Positions 1-12,475 are shown, numbered from the stretch's first letter. The stretch is DNA of 64,000 nucleotides from Synaphobranchus kaupii (GCA_029718625.1 CM056391.1:4364933-4428932); one strand, 5' to 3'. Translations and numbers: made by a program. Notes: generated by a model not told the origin, from the sequence alone.

Positions 1-51
1 TTGGATAATGATCCACATCAGAGACATCTCCTGAATAAACCCCTCCCTCCA

Positions 52-130
52 GAGAGAGAGAGAGAGAGAGAGAATTGAATGGAGATGAGGTCACCACACC
101 CCTCAACCTGTCTATCTCTCTCTCTCTCTC
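52..130. repeat. GA and TC microsatellites
   Basis: A (GA)n run at about 52-73 is followed, after a short spacer, by a (TC)n run at about 113-130. The two runs are complementary and could pair as an imperfect hairpin, but this is ordinary simple-repeat DNA. Confidence 0.9.
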
Positions 131-1944
131 ACAAACACATACATTCATGTGCAAATATACTGTATATGCCCATGTGTCCGTGCACATAGACGTGTGCTCA
201 CTGTTGTGCATATGCATACACACGGCAGACTAGATTTTAATAAAAAGTATTTAATTTATGAAAACATAACTTAACTCCAATGTAAATGAGCAAACCCTAC
301 TCAAAGGGCATGGCGTGGCTGAGAAGGGGGGGGGGGTGTATTTTCTGATAGGACACACTGTAAACATTAACTGAGAGCCAAGCATTCGAAAAGCGAGCGT
401 GGAGTAATATTACATCCCCTGCAATATAATTACCCATCTGAGTGGGGCAGACCACAGAGGTGATGTTCAAAATAAGCACAGGTCTTCAGGTGGAAGCCTT
501 GAACGCTTTTACGTACAACGTGGCAATTCTCACATTCCACCGATAGAGGGCAGTAGAGGCATAGCTGTAACATGGCACTGCAGTCCAGCGTCCCCCGCAT
601 TGAAGGTCTTTCAAGGTTAAACGGTATATCCGCATCAAAGTGTACAAACGCAGATTTCTCTGTTTTTAATAGGCTGACATTAAAGTAATGCCCATATCGC
701 CTATTAATTTATCACCATTTGTTGGCACGATTTAAAAAAAACTGATTAAATTGTTTCGCTTTGAAGATTCATAATGAAAAAGGAAACCATGGTAAAATGC
801 ACAGGATTTGTGGAATAGCCACAGATCTATGACCTGGGTTTGCTCCACATCATAATTGCCTCCTTAATTTATGGAGTGATTAAATATTAAACATCACATA
901 TAATGCACCATCTAAAAATACACAAATGCAATGCAGTCCGGCTATCATATTGGTGCCTGTTTTAAGATATGTTTGGAAAATATTCAGAATAAATTGCAGA
1001 AAAGTCTATATTGATGTGCACAAACTGCCGACTAGCCAGAGAGAGGAAATCCTGGTATTCTTACATATGCAGTAACGCTCCCTCATGTCTCCCCTCAGTG
1101 GTGGTGATGTAGGCTAGTACACGTCTCATGCAACCAAGACCACGTTTTTGTGCACTCCTGTGATTATATGTGCATTTACCGTCACATTCTCTAACTCCTG
1201 ATTGGTTCTCATCAGCACAGTTCTCATGTGCTCGTATTGTGATCAGACCAGAAAAAAACATCCTTAGATGATGAAATCTCATGAGTTTTACTTGGGTTCA
1301 CACACTAGAGGGTTTATTGATTGATTGGGTAAGAGTACAAAATACTACATTAACCCAAAGATAACCCGTGAATGTGAAAAAACACTTGTTTCCAACGCGG
1401 GTCCTCATTAGAAAGCAAAACATAGAACACATTAAAAAGTGCTCATATCTGTCTTTCAAATTCAGGCTGAAAGATATGAGTTTTCAACATGATGAGAAAA
1501 ACAAAAACACACGTATGCTGCATTAATCTTCAGTCCTGTAATTCATGTGGAAAACTATAATATTGCATTTTTGACGGCACAAGAACGCTGCGTGTGACCG
1601 TGAGCTTTGCACACTGCAGATGGCTAAACACCACCATTCAACATCATTTTCCACAAGAAAATTCAATTATGCAGGGACAGTGGGCTGTGATTCTGAGGAG
1701 CAAAGAGGCAGCTATCACAACAGGCTTAACCATTCAGTCATTCACAGAAGCTCATCGGGCTCCAGTAATCTCTTCTTAGTCCAGATGAATTGAAGATTTA
1801 AAGGCAGGTCATTCAGATTCTCCACATGCTGTACAAACTGGCCCACTTCAATAACAATCTGAAAGAGTGTAAGTTTACAGCAGAGTCAGAGCTAGCCAGC
1901 TACCTACTAGCACACTTTGCACAGTGCACTTTCACAACTCAGAT
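131..1944. other. Unique non-coding stretch
   Basis: AT-rich single-copy-looking DNA with a short G run near 327-337. Open frames here are at most about 73 codons and resemble no family I recognise. No transposon ends or tandem repeats were seen. Confidence 0.6.
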
Positions 1945-1976
1945 CAGATCAATCTTTATTTGTGTAGCTCATTTTG
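1945..1976 (-). mobile_element. Possible LINE/SINE 3'-tail fragment
   Basis: Read on the minus strand this contains 'CACAAATAAAGATTGAT', which resembles the end of fish non-LTR elements ('...CTATATAAATAAA' plus a short repeat). It is short and isolated, so the call rests only on resemblance to tails such as those near 12.4, 22.3 and 42.5 kb. Confidence 0.3.
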
Positions 1977-3245
1977 TACTGCTGAATGTAATGTACCGTA
2001 CATTGGGGGGGGGGGATAAAATAAAATCAATAAAAACAAATAAAATCAATGGTACAATGTGATAAGAATGACAGACACAGCAAATAAATGGATAAAAGGC
2101 AAATCTATGCTTTAACATGAACTGTGTACAAATGTTTTAACATGAATTGTGTACAAAAACAAGTTTAGATTTCACCTAAATCAAGACCCCTACATCCTCC
2201 TCCCAGACATGATGACATCGAGTTCATAACTAAACCCTATAAGAGAGGACCATGTAGTCGTCACGTGCTCCACTGAAGCTTATATTGAATCGTCCCCTCA
2301 GCCTGTCTTTAGCCTGGCTCAGAAATGTGCGGGATGCACACGTGCTTACTAGAGCAGGAAAATCCGGAGAAAAAAAAACTACCTGGAGGATTCATACCTG
2401 AAAATAACTGCTGTTCAGAGAGGTTCTGAGTTCTCACTCAAATTTTTATCCAGTGCCTAAAGCAGCTGGTTTATTTTACAAAGTCCACAGTTGCATATCG
2501 GCTACCGGATCATTAAAATGCGAACATGCACAGTCAGGACCTTTGATGTTTTCATTACGTCAGCGTATGTTTTTGGAATCCCCTACCTGTGCAGGTACTC
2601 TTACTGAAGACGTGAGTTCACCTGGACAGAGGCTCCACGTCCTCTCGGTAATGTCACAGCACAGCAGGGATATAAACAGGCATCAGGGTTTGTGTTGGTT
2701 TCCCAGGAAGCAGGTCACTGGAGGCCAGCCGTACCGCGCGGTTACCACCACCCCCCCCCCCCCCCCTCAGTGGAAGACTACCAGAGCACAATCCCCGGCA
2801 TGCGCTAACAAAACGCTAAGGGGACCAGAGGGACTGTTGACACACGCTAATGCTAAACATGGCTGACTCTCTCCATCACACACCCGCTTATTGCCATTTA
2901 CAGCTTTTATTTATTTATTTTATTAGCTGCACTGAGTTTTAATTGATAAGGCTCCATTGAACCCTCCACCTCCTTAATTAGGCGGCGGACAGGTGGTGCT
3001 GGAGTGGGTGGGACGTTTCGTCGGTTGAGACCAGCTGGTATTGGGGGAACAGAATGCGTTGGGCGTGTGTGTGGACAAGATGCTCTATGGAAACAAAAAC
3101 AAAGCTGCCAGTGTGAAAATGATCCAGCCGAGCCCGGAAACGGGGACGCGAAGCTGGGTACGGCCGACAGGTCCGCGGCGCAGAGGCACAGACGGAGGGG
3201 GACAGAGTGCGACGTTCAGCGCTGGGGCTCACAAAGCCAGGCCAA
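1977..3245. other. Unique stretch with homopolymer runs
   Basis: No gene seen. It holds a G run near 2006-2014, a C run at about 2751-2766 and a TTTA-rich patch near 2907-2925. A 137-codon open frame (2453-2866) crosses the C run and looks like chance. Confidence 0.6.
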
Positions 3246-3654
3246 TGCGCTAATCTGCAATGCGCTAACCAGGCTAATGCTGTGCGTATTCTGCAGTGCG
3301 CTAACCAGGCTAATGCTGTGCATATTCTGCAGAGCGCTAACCAGGCTAATGCTGTGCGTATTCTGTAGTGCGCTAACCAGGCTAATGCTGTGCGTATTCT
3401 GTAGTGCGCTAACCAGGCTAATGCTGTGCGTATTCTGTAGTGCGCTAACCAGGCTAATGCTGTGCGTATTCTGTATACGCTAACCAGTATTCTGTATATG
3501 CTAACCGTATTCTGTAGTGCGCTAACCAGGCTAATGCTGTGCGTATTCTGCAGAGCGCTAACCAGGCTAATGCTGTGCGTATTCTGCAGAGCGCTAACCA
3601 GGCTAACACTGTGTGAGTTCTGCAGCGTGCTAACCGGGCTAATGCTGCATGTTT
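3246..3654. repeat. 36-bp minisatellite
   Basis: About ten tandem copies of a 36-bp unit containing 'GCGCTAACCAGGCTAATGC' followed by 'TGTGCGTATTCTG'. Unit starts at 3262, 3298 and so on are exactly 36 bp apart. Near 3475-3520 the array is disturbed by shortened units. Because 36 is a multiple of 3, frames stay open on both strands and give false 12-residue-repeat proteins. Confidence 0.93.
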
Positions 3655-4459
3655 AAATCCACTGTCAGTACTCAATTGTTACCAGTTGTTTTGTGAAATA
3701 AAATGAGGGGTACCATAAAAGGCAGCTAACACGCTAACAAGGAGAGTAACTCTACACTGTCTATGTGCTCTACACTCAAACCATTGAAACTCCATGAACA
3801 CTATAAGGTTATAACAGTAAGAATTCAGCACAGCTCAGCATTCATTCCATTGTGATTACCCACTCCATCTTAAGCCCGAGATAATGCTGACAGATATTCC
3901 TATGGGAAGTTATTCTGATATACTGTATATATTTGTAAAGGAGGGAACATCAACAGAAGTGAAATTACCCATCATGCATCTGTGGCAACAACAAACCACA
4001 TTATTTAGGAAGCAGAAGAACATGCATTTATGGAGGGTGACAAATCAAAGGGAGGTAGTGTGTGGAGACGAGAGCGGAATAGAAGAGACGTGGGGTGTTC
4101 AGGAGGCCTTATCTGTAACTGTATGCCTCTCTCCATACATCACCTGTATTCCTCATTAAATGATCTCTATCTGTAATGGAATTTAAACACCATAGGGTTG
4201 GGCTTAAATGTGTACATTTCTGGCTGCTCTTTGGACAGTGGCAAAGTGATGTTGTTTAGCCGTGTATCCTTAAGCTCTTATGGCCTGTTGTACTCTTTGT
4301 GAAAGGGTATAAGAGTGGATCTCATTGGAGAGACTGTGCACGCTTGGGTCTCCCTGAAGTGAAACATAAGGACTGAACAATGGTGAGTCTAATGGCAGCT
4401 CTGCAGTGTGTATCATCCTCTCAGGTGGGGAAATGGGGGTTAACGTGAGGGAGCAATCA
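3655..4459. other. Unique non-coding stretch
   Basis: No recognised gene or element. Short open frames (up to 91 codons) show no familiar motif. Confidence 0.55.
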
Positions 4460-5026
4460 CCGCACAGTAGGGGTGTCACGATTCTCCAAATCCGCGATTC
4501 GATTTGACTTTCGATTTTAAGGTCACGATTCGTTTTTCAATTTTTTTCCAGCACAATTTCTTTTCCAGCACTATAGTCTAACTAATGGCTATGCCGTTGT
4601 TAGACTATCGAGTCTTGATTTGTAAAGAAAAATACTTGTTTCTCAATAAGTTACTTTTACTTGAATAATAACAATTATAAATAATAACAAAAATATGAGA
4701 ATATTTAAACACACCTAAACAGTTAAGAGCTTTATCAAAACTAGACTCTAGAATAAACAGTTGAACATTTACCACGCTATTAACAATTTACACATTGGTT
4801 TTATGCCCTGACAACGGTCATTTACATTTTCAAATTCTTCTTTAAAAAGATGAGCGTGTTCACATTCTTTGAACAGTTGAGAGCTTTAACAAACTAATAT
4901 CTGAAATAATAAACAGTTGAACATGTACCACGCTATTAACTATTTACACGGTTTTTTTCATGCCCTGACTGTCATTTGGGGTTGTCATTTGAGTTGCCTT
5001 GTGTCAATGTTTTTTCCCAGTCAAAT

Positions 5027-5257
5027 CTATTTCTTTGTGATGCCTGCGAATGTGTCCTGCCATATTTGACGTGTTGCCTGAGGTGGCGTATGGTACTCGC
5101 GTGTAGCATAGCGACAAACTGTCGTTATTTTGTCAATGACGCGTTCGTTGTTTATATAACTCACGGGGAAGGCAAACTGTTGCCACACCGGTGACTTGAG
5201 GGAAGCAGGAGGATTTTCCAGTTCTGTTTCTCCATCTCCGACTCCGGCAGTGGCCAT
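5027..5257 (-). pseudogene. hAT transposase N-terminal BED zinc-finger remnant
   Basis: A 76-codon minus-strand frame starts with ATG. It contains 'SPVWQQFAFPV' and then 'NNERVIDKITTVCRY', which matches the opening of the BED-type zinc finger (conserved W, F, then V-x-C) found at the N terminus of hAT transposases and ZBED proteins. The second zinc-binding cysteine is missing (VCRYA where VCxxC is expected), and the sequence then loses the pattern, consistent with a frameshift and deletion. The remainder of the transposase (RNase-H fold and dimerisation region) is absent. It lies inside the hAT element with 8-bp target duplications, which supports the identification. No function is expected. 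Confidence 0.65.
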
Positions 5258-5326
5258 GGTGTGTCTAAAAGTAATGCAGGCAATGTAAGCTAACGTTAAC
5301 TAGCAGCTGTGTCTTCTTTGAAATAT

Positions 5327-5668
5327 CAGTGTTTCCCCTACCATTATCTTGGCCGGGCGCTCACCTGCCGCCCGGCTTGGACAAGAGGGAAAATAAATAA
5401 TTTTAATGAAAAAAATTAATAATTTATATTATTATTTTTTTTTTTTTTATATAATCTTTTTTTTTAATGTAGCTGCAATATTTCCCTTACCGCAGAATGC
5501 GGGAATGATCAAAATAGCATCTGGAAAAACCCAAAACAGCTTCGGTTTCCCGTTAGGCCTAATTAAAATTTTCAATGGCAGCGCTGATATTATGAGGGTG
5601 TAATTATAGTTTCCGCCTCTACGCAAAATGGCGCACTTTCACCGCCCGACCTGAAAAAAAAACTAGGG
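5327..5668. mobile_element. Nested hAT-like MITE (CAGTGTTTCCCCTA family), 3' end lost
   Basis: It starts with CAGTGTTTCCCCTA followed by 'CCATTATCTTGGCCGGGC' and is near-identical over its first part to 49185 onward. The far end stops at 'CTAGGG', lacking the final GAAACACTG. Compared with the 49-kb copy it also lacks about 350 bp of interior. It sits within the larger hAT element and is therefore younger than it. Confidence 0.85.
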
Positions 5669-5955
5669 TTTTTTTTCTTCAGACGCACGCCTGCGTGGAC
5701 GAACAAAATGCAGTGGAAGGCGTCAAGTTTCGTTTTGTCGGAAACGCTTACATTAGAGATGGCAAGTAGGCTACTTTTTTTACATTTTACCCATCACATG
5801 AAAGGCTAAGAAGAGCGCGCGCGGGGGGCTGGGGTGGAGAGAAAAAAAAACTTGGAGAATCGCGAACCAGCTTGTGATTTCGAAGTTCGAAATCGAACGC
5901 TCATTTCGATCGATTTTCGATTTCGAATCGGTATCGTGACACCCCTACCGCACAG

Positions 5956-6148
5956 TAACAGGTTCGTGGGGGGGGGGGGCGTACAATAGTCGTGAGGAGT
6001 AAATGCTGCTCCTAACCTTACAAGAACTAGCCTGTCAATCAACCAACCGATCAATCAATGAAGTCACCAATCTGAGGGAAGTGTGGATGCGCAGTGAGAT
6101 ATGGAATTAAGTTAACAATGCGAGCTGGCAGGGATCTGGGACGACTCA
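5956..6148. other. Unique spacer
   Basis: Short unique DNA with a G run near 5970-5979. Nothing else was recognised. Confidence 0.5.
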
Positions 6149-6323
6149 TAGATCCTTTGTTAGGTGTAGGATCACAAATATGTGATTACAATCTTCTTCA
6201 CTGAACATTCTAACGCTGATGTAACAATCACTGCTGGTAACTGAAGGCAATGGAGTTCTAGAACACTGACGACAGAATTTTGAAAAAACATTCCAGAAAA
6301 ATATGTACTCTTGAAAGGGTTAA
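6149..6323 (+). mobile_element. piggyBac-like MITE, uninterrupted copy
   Basis: The right end reads 'CTTGAAAGGGTTAA'. The matching left end in related copies is TTAACCCTTT, so the family has short inverted ends beginning CCCTTT next to TTAA, as in piggyBac elements. The left end here is degraded ('GATCCTTTGTTAGGTGT'). The same sequence occurs at 18071-18557 and, inverted, at 23621-24301, where each copy is split by another insertion. This copy shows the undisturbed centre 'GTAACAATCACTGCTGG'. Confidence 0.75.
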
Positions 6324-6785
6324 GTGGAAAATGGCAGATGCAGGAATGTGGAGAACAGTGAGAAGGAGCAATGAGCCTCAGATGCTGTATTATTGTCACA
6401 GAGCTGAGCCATGCTATTGTGTGGGGACTCCACAGCTGTGTGGAGTTCACATGAATGGCCCCACACTGCGGCTTCCGTTCACTGGGCACGCTCCTTACAG
6501 GGATGTCATTTTTCCTAATTAATGAGGAAGTACTGGTTTTCAGACCCGAAATGTCTCAACCAGAATCAGAGGACTTGGGGAATGGTGTAAGCGTGCGAGC
6601 ACACACACACACACACACACACAAAGAGCTTTTTCACCCTTTGATAGCTGATAGCAGGAGAGAACGTTCTGGAATAAGCCTACTCAATGGCAATCATAGC
6701 CACAGACTGTGTCAAGGTATTCTGGAACATTCTCCCAGCGCCCGCACTCCTGCAAACCGCGGCGAACCCCACAGAAAGGGTTCAT
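6324..6785. other. Unique stretch with CA microsatellite
   Basis: It contains a (CA)n run at about 6600-6622. Open frames here (80 and 110 codons) have no recognisable domain. Confidence 0.55.
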
Positions 6786-6884
6786 GACCGCGGGACATCT
6801 CTGCCTCTCTGTTTCACTGAGACCTAGAGGAAGACGACCGCGGGACATCTCTGCCTCTCTGTTTCACTGAGACCTAGAGGAAGA
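6786..6884. repeat. 50-bp tandem duplication
   Basis: Two adjacent copies of a 50-bp unit beginning GACCGCGGGACATCTCTG, at 6786 and 6836, almost identical. It looks recent. Confidence 0.9.
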
Positions 6885-7092
6885 TTTAGACAGGTTTGCA
6901 GTTTTCTGCAATAAAAATGTAAATGTCGAAATCTCCTGAAAGATTGTGCACAAAAAAAGTCCCCCAGCTCCCAAGCTCTGACATCATCCTCCCAGCCCAC
7001 CTGGACGTCTCCCTGCAACACACCCTGAGGTATCCCAGAATTCAATGTTATGAGATGTGCTGTCTTTGGGTGGGGTCCCTGCAGGAGATCAC

Positions 7093-7200
7093 TGACTACC
7101 TGCTGCTGTAGCAAATCCACAGAGCAAACTGACCTGAGATCAGCTGCTGCAGCAAACCCACAGAGCAAACTGACCTCAGACCTGCTGCAAACTGACTGAG
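7093..7200. repeat. Imperfect 40-45 bp duplication
   Basis: 'CACAGAGCAAACTGACCT' occurs twice, with 'CTGCTGCAGCAAA'-type sequence between, followed by a shorter third 'CTGCTGCAAACTGACT'. Confidence 0.7.
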
Positions 7201-8956
7201 AACAGTTGAGACCTTGGCTCCTCTGCATACACAGTCTGCAGAGACTCTCTCTCTCACATATAAAAACTGCTGTAATTTCTACATGGGGAAACCAAAATCT
7301 ATAAAATTATCCTTTAGTAAAATCTGCACTTTAACCACGTGTGAATTGTTTTACACCGAGCAATCAAATATAGAAAAAAATGTCTTTGTCCCAAACATTA
7401 TGGAGGGCACTGTATAATTAAAAGACATGCCCACGCACGTCAGCCCCCTCAATAAAATCCCCGGCGTTGTGCGGGTGTCGTGTCTTTCCCCGTGAAACTG
7501 GCACACGGGAGTGTAAACGCAGCGGCAACGTGAGGAAGCGGAACCCTTTGTGCTGACTCCAGGAGATATATGGAGCAGCAGAAACACATCGGTCTGGCTG
7601 GACGGGGCCCAGAATGCCGCTCATTCGCTGTGTCAGCACATTGTGTGAGGAGACATAAAACACAGGATAGACGCTGCCGCTCTCGATCCAGCGAGAGGAC
7701 CATAAAACTCCCCTCAGAACCGCGCACACATTATCAATCCTTCCGCTCGGTCAATACAACCTAATACCAGCTCCCCTGCCTCTCTGCAAGCTCGACAAGG
7801 CTGTTAAACATTTTAATGTGTTTCCCATACAGGGATCCCCCCCCCAACACTCTGCATCTTTCAAAAGAGATCAATGATGTGACATTTTCATCAAGTAGAA
7901 ATGTGACAATAAGTGCTGTTCATTTAAAGGTGATATAACTATCATTTGTTCCAAAACTTAACGCAATATGCAGGGGAATTGTTAAAAGAAGAAAAAAAAC
8001 ATCAGATGTTTTTTATTTGATTTAAAATGTGTAAAAGTAGCTGGGTGCTACAACTTACTTTCAATGTCGAACAGATCATAGAAATGGTATATAGGCCTAC
8101 TGCAATCTATGGTAAATAAAGCTTCCTGTTGTCCCCACACTCCAAAACAGTAGGTGGCAGTAATGCACCTGCAAGTTGGGTTACAGGCTGCCAAAAAACA
8201 CCTGTGATGGGGCCCGTAACATAAGCCACTGTGGGGTGAGCGCTCCTTATGAACATCATAGCACAAGTTTATGTTCCAACCAAGTTCGGCTCCGTGGGTT
8301 TCTCCTCACTTCGCAAATTGCCGGTTGAACTTACTAGATACTTTAATTGCTATGCTCAGAAAATCACATCGTGTGGATAATTTGTTTCCCCATTAAAGCT
8401 ATTTGTAGACAAGGAGGCACAAAGGCACGGCCGTACACATGGGAGGGAGGCGACGGCAGCAGTAATTCCCAGGCCTCAGAATAGGTCTCGACTGACGGCA
8501 GGAATCAGACGCTACTCAAAAGGAGACCAGGCGGCACAACAGCGGCATGCGCGGGGGAGACGCTCCCGATCGAGGCGTCCGTGCGGGGTAGCCATCGTTC
8601 CCTCGCTCGTTAGGGGACGGGCGAATGGGACGAGTGCAAGCGAGCTAGGTGTGGATATTCATCAAGGAAACGCAACAGTATAATCATTATAATCTTAATT
8701 ACATTTTCAGCGTGTGGCAACCGAACAGCAACCAATTTTGTAGGTTATTCACAAGAGAGCGCCGTCTCGTGGTTTGGCTTTTCAGTCACTTGCTTTGTTT
8801 TTCTTATGTGTCACAGTAATATATCGACGGTGGGTTAGATTCACATGACGCGGGGAGATAGGGGACAGACGGTGTCTCACACAGGGACATCTCAAAATAT
8901 AAAGATACACGGAGTGCAAAACATGGAGTGGTGCTACAGGACAACCCCCCCACCTC
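7201..8956. other. Unique non-coding stretch
   Basis: No gene recognised. 7440-7760 is rich in overlapping short open frames on both strands without a clear protein. The region near 8150-8175 contains 'GTAGGTGGCAGTAATGCAC', which looks like a fragment of a dispersed fish repeat, but I could not delimit it. 8400-8640 is GC/CpG-rich. Confidence 0.55.
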
Positions 8957-9203
8957 CGCCCTAAAAAAATGAACTATAGTATTGCTATAGTTATCTTCTA
9001 GAAAACTATAAGCCCACTAAAATAATGCTATAGTATTTGTTACTAATACTTTCACCCCCTATAATAATTATTTCGTATTTATCCCTATAGGACAATAGTA
9101 TGACTATAGTGTGTACGAAAAAACTACAGTAATACTATAGTATTTGTATAGTATGTGCTGTCGACATACTATAGTTTTACTATAGTTCATTTTCGTTAGG
9201 GCG
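8957..9203. mobile_element. Palindromic MITE with CTATAGT-rich arms
   Basis: The left end is 'GCCCTAAAAAAATGAACTAT', and the right end read in reverse is 'GCCCTAACGAAAATGAACTA'. Both arms then carry repeated ACTATAGTA motifs. About 247 bp. No clear target duplication was seen, so the superfamily is not assigned. Confidence 0.78.
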
Positions 9204-10029
9204 AGATCCGTTGTTATGCTACCTTCGCTGCCCTGGTGACGGATCTGCTATGATTCATGAGAAATAACAGCAGAACTGTGAGCTATACTGGGGTATTGTT
9301 CAGAAAGCATAATAAAATTATACCGTGCAACCCTGCTGTAGCCTATACGTTCACATTCCTCCTTCTTAGCCATTCCGCTAAGCAGCGCGCTAACATCACA
9401 GCGCTGTAATTGAACACAACTGTTTAAAGCTTAAGCATCTTCTTCCTCAAAGGTATAAGCAGTAAATCACCATTATTTAAGCCCAAAGCCCTGAGGCCTT
9501 CCTTGGGAAACAGGGATGTCCTTTGCAGAGCGTTGATTGTGTGGCCCTGTTCCGAGCTGGCTGTTCCGAGCTGGCTGTTCCGAGCTGGCTTCCTAAGTTG
9601 AGTCAGATGAGACGCGCTGTCACGGCCTAAATTGACCGTCTGATTTACCTTTAGCCGTTGCAAGGGTGTGCTGTGTAAGCAAACAGGGGTGTAGCAGAAA
9701 TCTTACAACGACAAACCCAGGCCTTTAAAAACAAAATGGTGCCCACACAAGCTGTGGAGGTGCAAAAACTCTTCCATTCCAACCCAACAAGATGATATGA
9801 TCACTTTAGCAAATGGGAACGGAGGAATGCTTTCTGGATTCCATACCAGCTTCTACTCGTAATTACAGAATTAGGCCTAAGCATGTGTGACCTGATATTT
9901 TAGTGCCATTTATTTTTAAGCTCACTAATCTTTCTAAACTGATCTAATCTACTAGTGAAGCACAGCTGTTGAACACAGCTAATTCGATCATTGAGCCAGG
10001 GTAACAAAATTCAGCCCTCCAGGAACAAG
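9204..10029. other. Unique stretch with a 15-bp triplication
   Basis: At about 9549-9592 the 15-bp unit 'TTCCGAGCTGGCTGT' is present three times. No gene or mobile-element end was recognised elsewhere in the stretch. Confidence 0.6.
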
Positions 10030-10144
10030 TTTCCCCACCCTCCCAAATCTGTAACATGGACTGAAGTAAAAAGAGCTGTTCCGGGTTTTACTCAGTGCAG
10101 TTATCCAGCTAACTCACTAATCCTGCTTTGGGAAATACCCCCCT
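10030..10144. mobile_element. Fragment of the 15.7-kb foldback element family
   Basis: 'CCCTCCCAAATCTG', 'AACATGGA.TGAAGTAAAAA', 'CAGTTATCCAGCTAACTCA' and 'CTTTGGGAAATACCCCCC' occur in the same order as in the right half of the element at 15713-16168. Only one arm is present here, and the 17-bp arm repeat is not expanded. Confidence 0.8.
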
Positions 10145-12015
10145 GCTTTATGTAGAGTTACTGAACCAAGATTCAGGAGAGAAATGTGCAGACAGCCCCT
10201 TAGGCAATGGCCTTATTAACCAGCTGCACTGGTTCTCTACTGGTATAAATCCCCATTTAACCATTATTTCTCTCGTCTGCTGTATCTGCCCCCGGAATCC
10301 AAGCCTAAAATAAAATATATCAAATGTCCAGAGACAATGTAGGGCATATCATAATAAAACCCTTTCTAATGCATATCGCTTGTACGGAAATGTACTCCAC
10401 TCAATTTACACTTTCCTTCAAGTGAATTGCCAGAGGAGACGAATAGGCTTTTAGAGCGTGAGGGTACGGATACCCCATACGGGAACGGCAGGAGCACCTG
10501 ATTGGCTAATTGATTGATGAACAGAGCGTGAGCACAAGTAAATTCCACACACTGGTGCCATCTGGGTAATTTATCAACGCTAATTCAGCACATGGGCCTT
10601 TTCCAGCCAGACACAACTAATGTACAAAGACAAGACAATGAAAGATCAGAGAGACTCACACCACTGCAGTGTTACACCCTTACAGAAACAATATATTGAT
10701 ATTAAATATATAGTCAAGACCAGTAAAGATATTGCAACACTTCACAATATATAGGCATATACATATATACACACACATATATTTAGCACAGAGGATTTCA
10801 GTGCGGGAAAAGGAAATTAATCAAAGATTATCCATTTTATTATATCTATATTAAGATAATAAAAATGATATTCATTAAAAAATAATGAAAAAAGAGGACC
10901 TGCAGCTAACTTTCTCTCTGACCTTCAATGATTTTAGCCGAGCCTCCTTCAGGGAAGAGCCGCGGTGGAGAACGAGCCCATTGTGGAGGGTAAAAAAAAA
11001 CCTTCCTTTCTACTGTCACAGGAAGTGGGACATTGTTATCACCGTGTCTTCGTTGGAGCGTAATTGGCCCCGTTTAGCGAGCTCAGTTCTAAAATGGTAG
11101 GTAGCTACGTGAGTGGCAATTGGTTATATAAAGCAATGTAGGCTACAATGCGTACCAATCTTATAATATCGGCCTGTCTGCGGCTTCACCGTCCGCCTCA
11201 GGATCCCGGCTGACAGAGGGCGTCTTGTAACTGATATTATTTCCAGTCAAACGGCAGAATGAGCAGGAACAATGGCTTTAACCTTCAAGGAGCTTGTTAC
11301 CGCTAGTTAACAGGCACGGCTCTAACTTTCGAAATTACCTGTAGTAATTACTGAGCCTTGCCCTGCGGGTTGGGTCATCAATGCTCTGCGGAGAACGCCG
11401 TGTTCATGGTGACAAATGAGTGGGGGAAAAAAAAAATGAACTCAAAATTGAAACCAAACCCTGCGGTTTGTAATTAGGTGGGCACAGAACTATAACTACA
11501 CGTTCTCGGGTAGCGTGTCGAATTTACGATTAAAACGTGCTCAGCTGAGCATGGGCTGTGATGGATGACAGGGTCATTTATGTACGCTAAGTGTCGGCTA
11601 TATAGTGAAAATAGAATGCAACGTGTGTACACTCAACTGATAAGGGAGGTAACAAGGTGAAATAAGCACGTGGAAATGCAAATTAACTATACAGCCAAAA
11701 GGCCAAATGACAAGAAGAACTGGGATTATATGACAAAGGGCATTTGGGACACGAGCAAAGCTTAATGAAATTCAGTGTTTATGTGAGGTGGCATTCAATC
11801 TAAGTCTCGTCGCAGAAGCTGTGATATTTACCCAAATAGCACAACAAAAAAAAGGTAAAAAGATGGTAGACGTTGTGGTGAGACAGTCTGGATTCATATT
11901 AACACTGGAGCAGCATCGATTGTTTCAATTCAGCCTCAGACTCATATCCTAGTCCTATATGCCCGCTTGCTGCAGTTAATGAAGGCACTGTACGGTTGAG
12001 TTTATAATGCTTCGG
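10145..12015. other. Unique non-coding stretch
   Basis: No gene recognised. It includes AT-rich DNA with TATA-type runs near 10685-10880 and moderately GC-rich DNA near 11160-11400. Confidence 0.6.
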
Positions 12016-12023
12016 CCATTTAA

Positions 12024-12245
12024 TTCAATTACAGTTCAATTACAGGCATTTAGCAGACGCTCTTATCCAGAGCGACTTACACAACTTTTTACATATTATC
12101 CATTTATACACTGGATATATACTGAAGCGAGTCAGGTTAAGTACCTTGCTCAAGGGTACAACGGCAGCGTCCTACCTGGGAATCGAACCTGCAACCTTTC
12201 GGTTACAAGGCCAGTTCCTTAACCATTATACTACACTGCCGCCCC
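12024..12245 (-). mobile_element. tRNA-derived SINE, full length
   Basis: Read on the minus strand it begins GGGGCGGCAGTGTAG. It has an RNA polymerase III A box (TAGTATAATGG, 12223-12233) and a perfect B box (GGTTCGATTCC, 12179-12189), about 35 bp apart as in a tRNA. The body ends in 'AAGAGCGTCTGCTAAATGCC' and a short TGTAATTGAA-type repeat, the tail shared with L2-like LINEs in fish. It is flanked by CCATTTAA on both sides (12016-12023 and 12244-12251, the latter overlapping the head by two bases), a plausible target duplication. Transcription would run leftward. Confidence 0.92.
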
Positions 12246-12389
12246 ATTTAACAGCTTATGTCCCGAGAACAGTGCCCTGGAAATGCATAATTTTACTGCT
12301 GGACACTGCAGGTCCGCTGGGTTTCTGAATTTTACAAGCAAACCCAAAACCGACGAGGTTGTGAGATGTGAATGATCGCCTTGTGCCCA

Positions 12390-12475
12390 GAGTGTCTGTA
12401 AAGTGCTTTGAGACATTGGCCGTTTTTGAAGAAGTACTATATAAATAAAATGGAATTGAACTGAACTGGAACAGA
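12390..12475 (+). mobile_element. LINE 3'-tail fragment
   Basis: 'GTAAAGTGCTTTGAGACATT' is followed by 'AGTACTATATAAATAAAATG' and a GAATTGAACT-type repeat. This arrangement (GTGCTTTGAG, then GCTATATAAATAAA, then a short tandem tail) is the 3' end of many fish non-LTR retrotransposons. No coding part was seen upstream. Confidence 0.65.

Larger units (their letters stand above)
4468..5947 (-). mobile_element. hAT-superfamily DNA transposon, internally decayed
   Basis: Inverted ends read TAGGGGTGTCACGAT at both termini, and the element is flanked by a perfect 8-bp direct repeat CCGCACAG (4460-4467 and 5948-5955), the hallmark target duplication of hAT elements. The element is 1,480 bp, too short for a full transposase. 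A remnant of a zinc-finger BED domain lies on the minus strand (5027-5257), giving the orientation. A second hAT-like element sits inside it (5327-5668). The rest is AT-rich without homology that I can read. The TSD is intact, so the ends have not been rearranged. It is a deletion derivative that would have depended on transposase from elsewhere. Confidence 0.93.

Noticed and set aside
8133..8215. Dispersed repeat fragment around GTAGGTGGCAGTAATGCAC
   Set aside because: It looks familiar from fish genomes, but I could not find ends or a second copy here, so it is not listed as an element.
12179..12245. tRNA gene
   Set aside because: The A and B boxes belong to a SINE with body, LINE-type tail and target duplication. 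The sequence does not fold as a complete tRNA.
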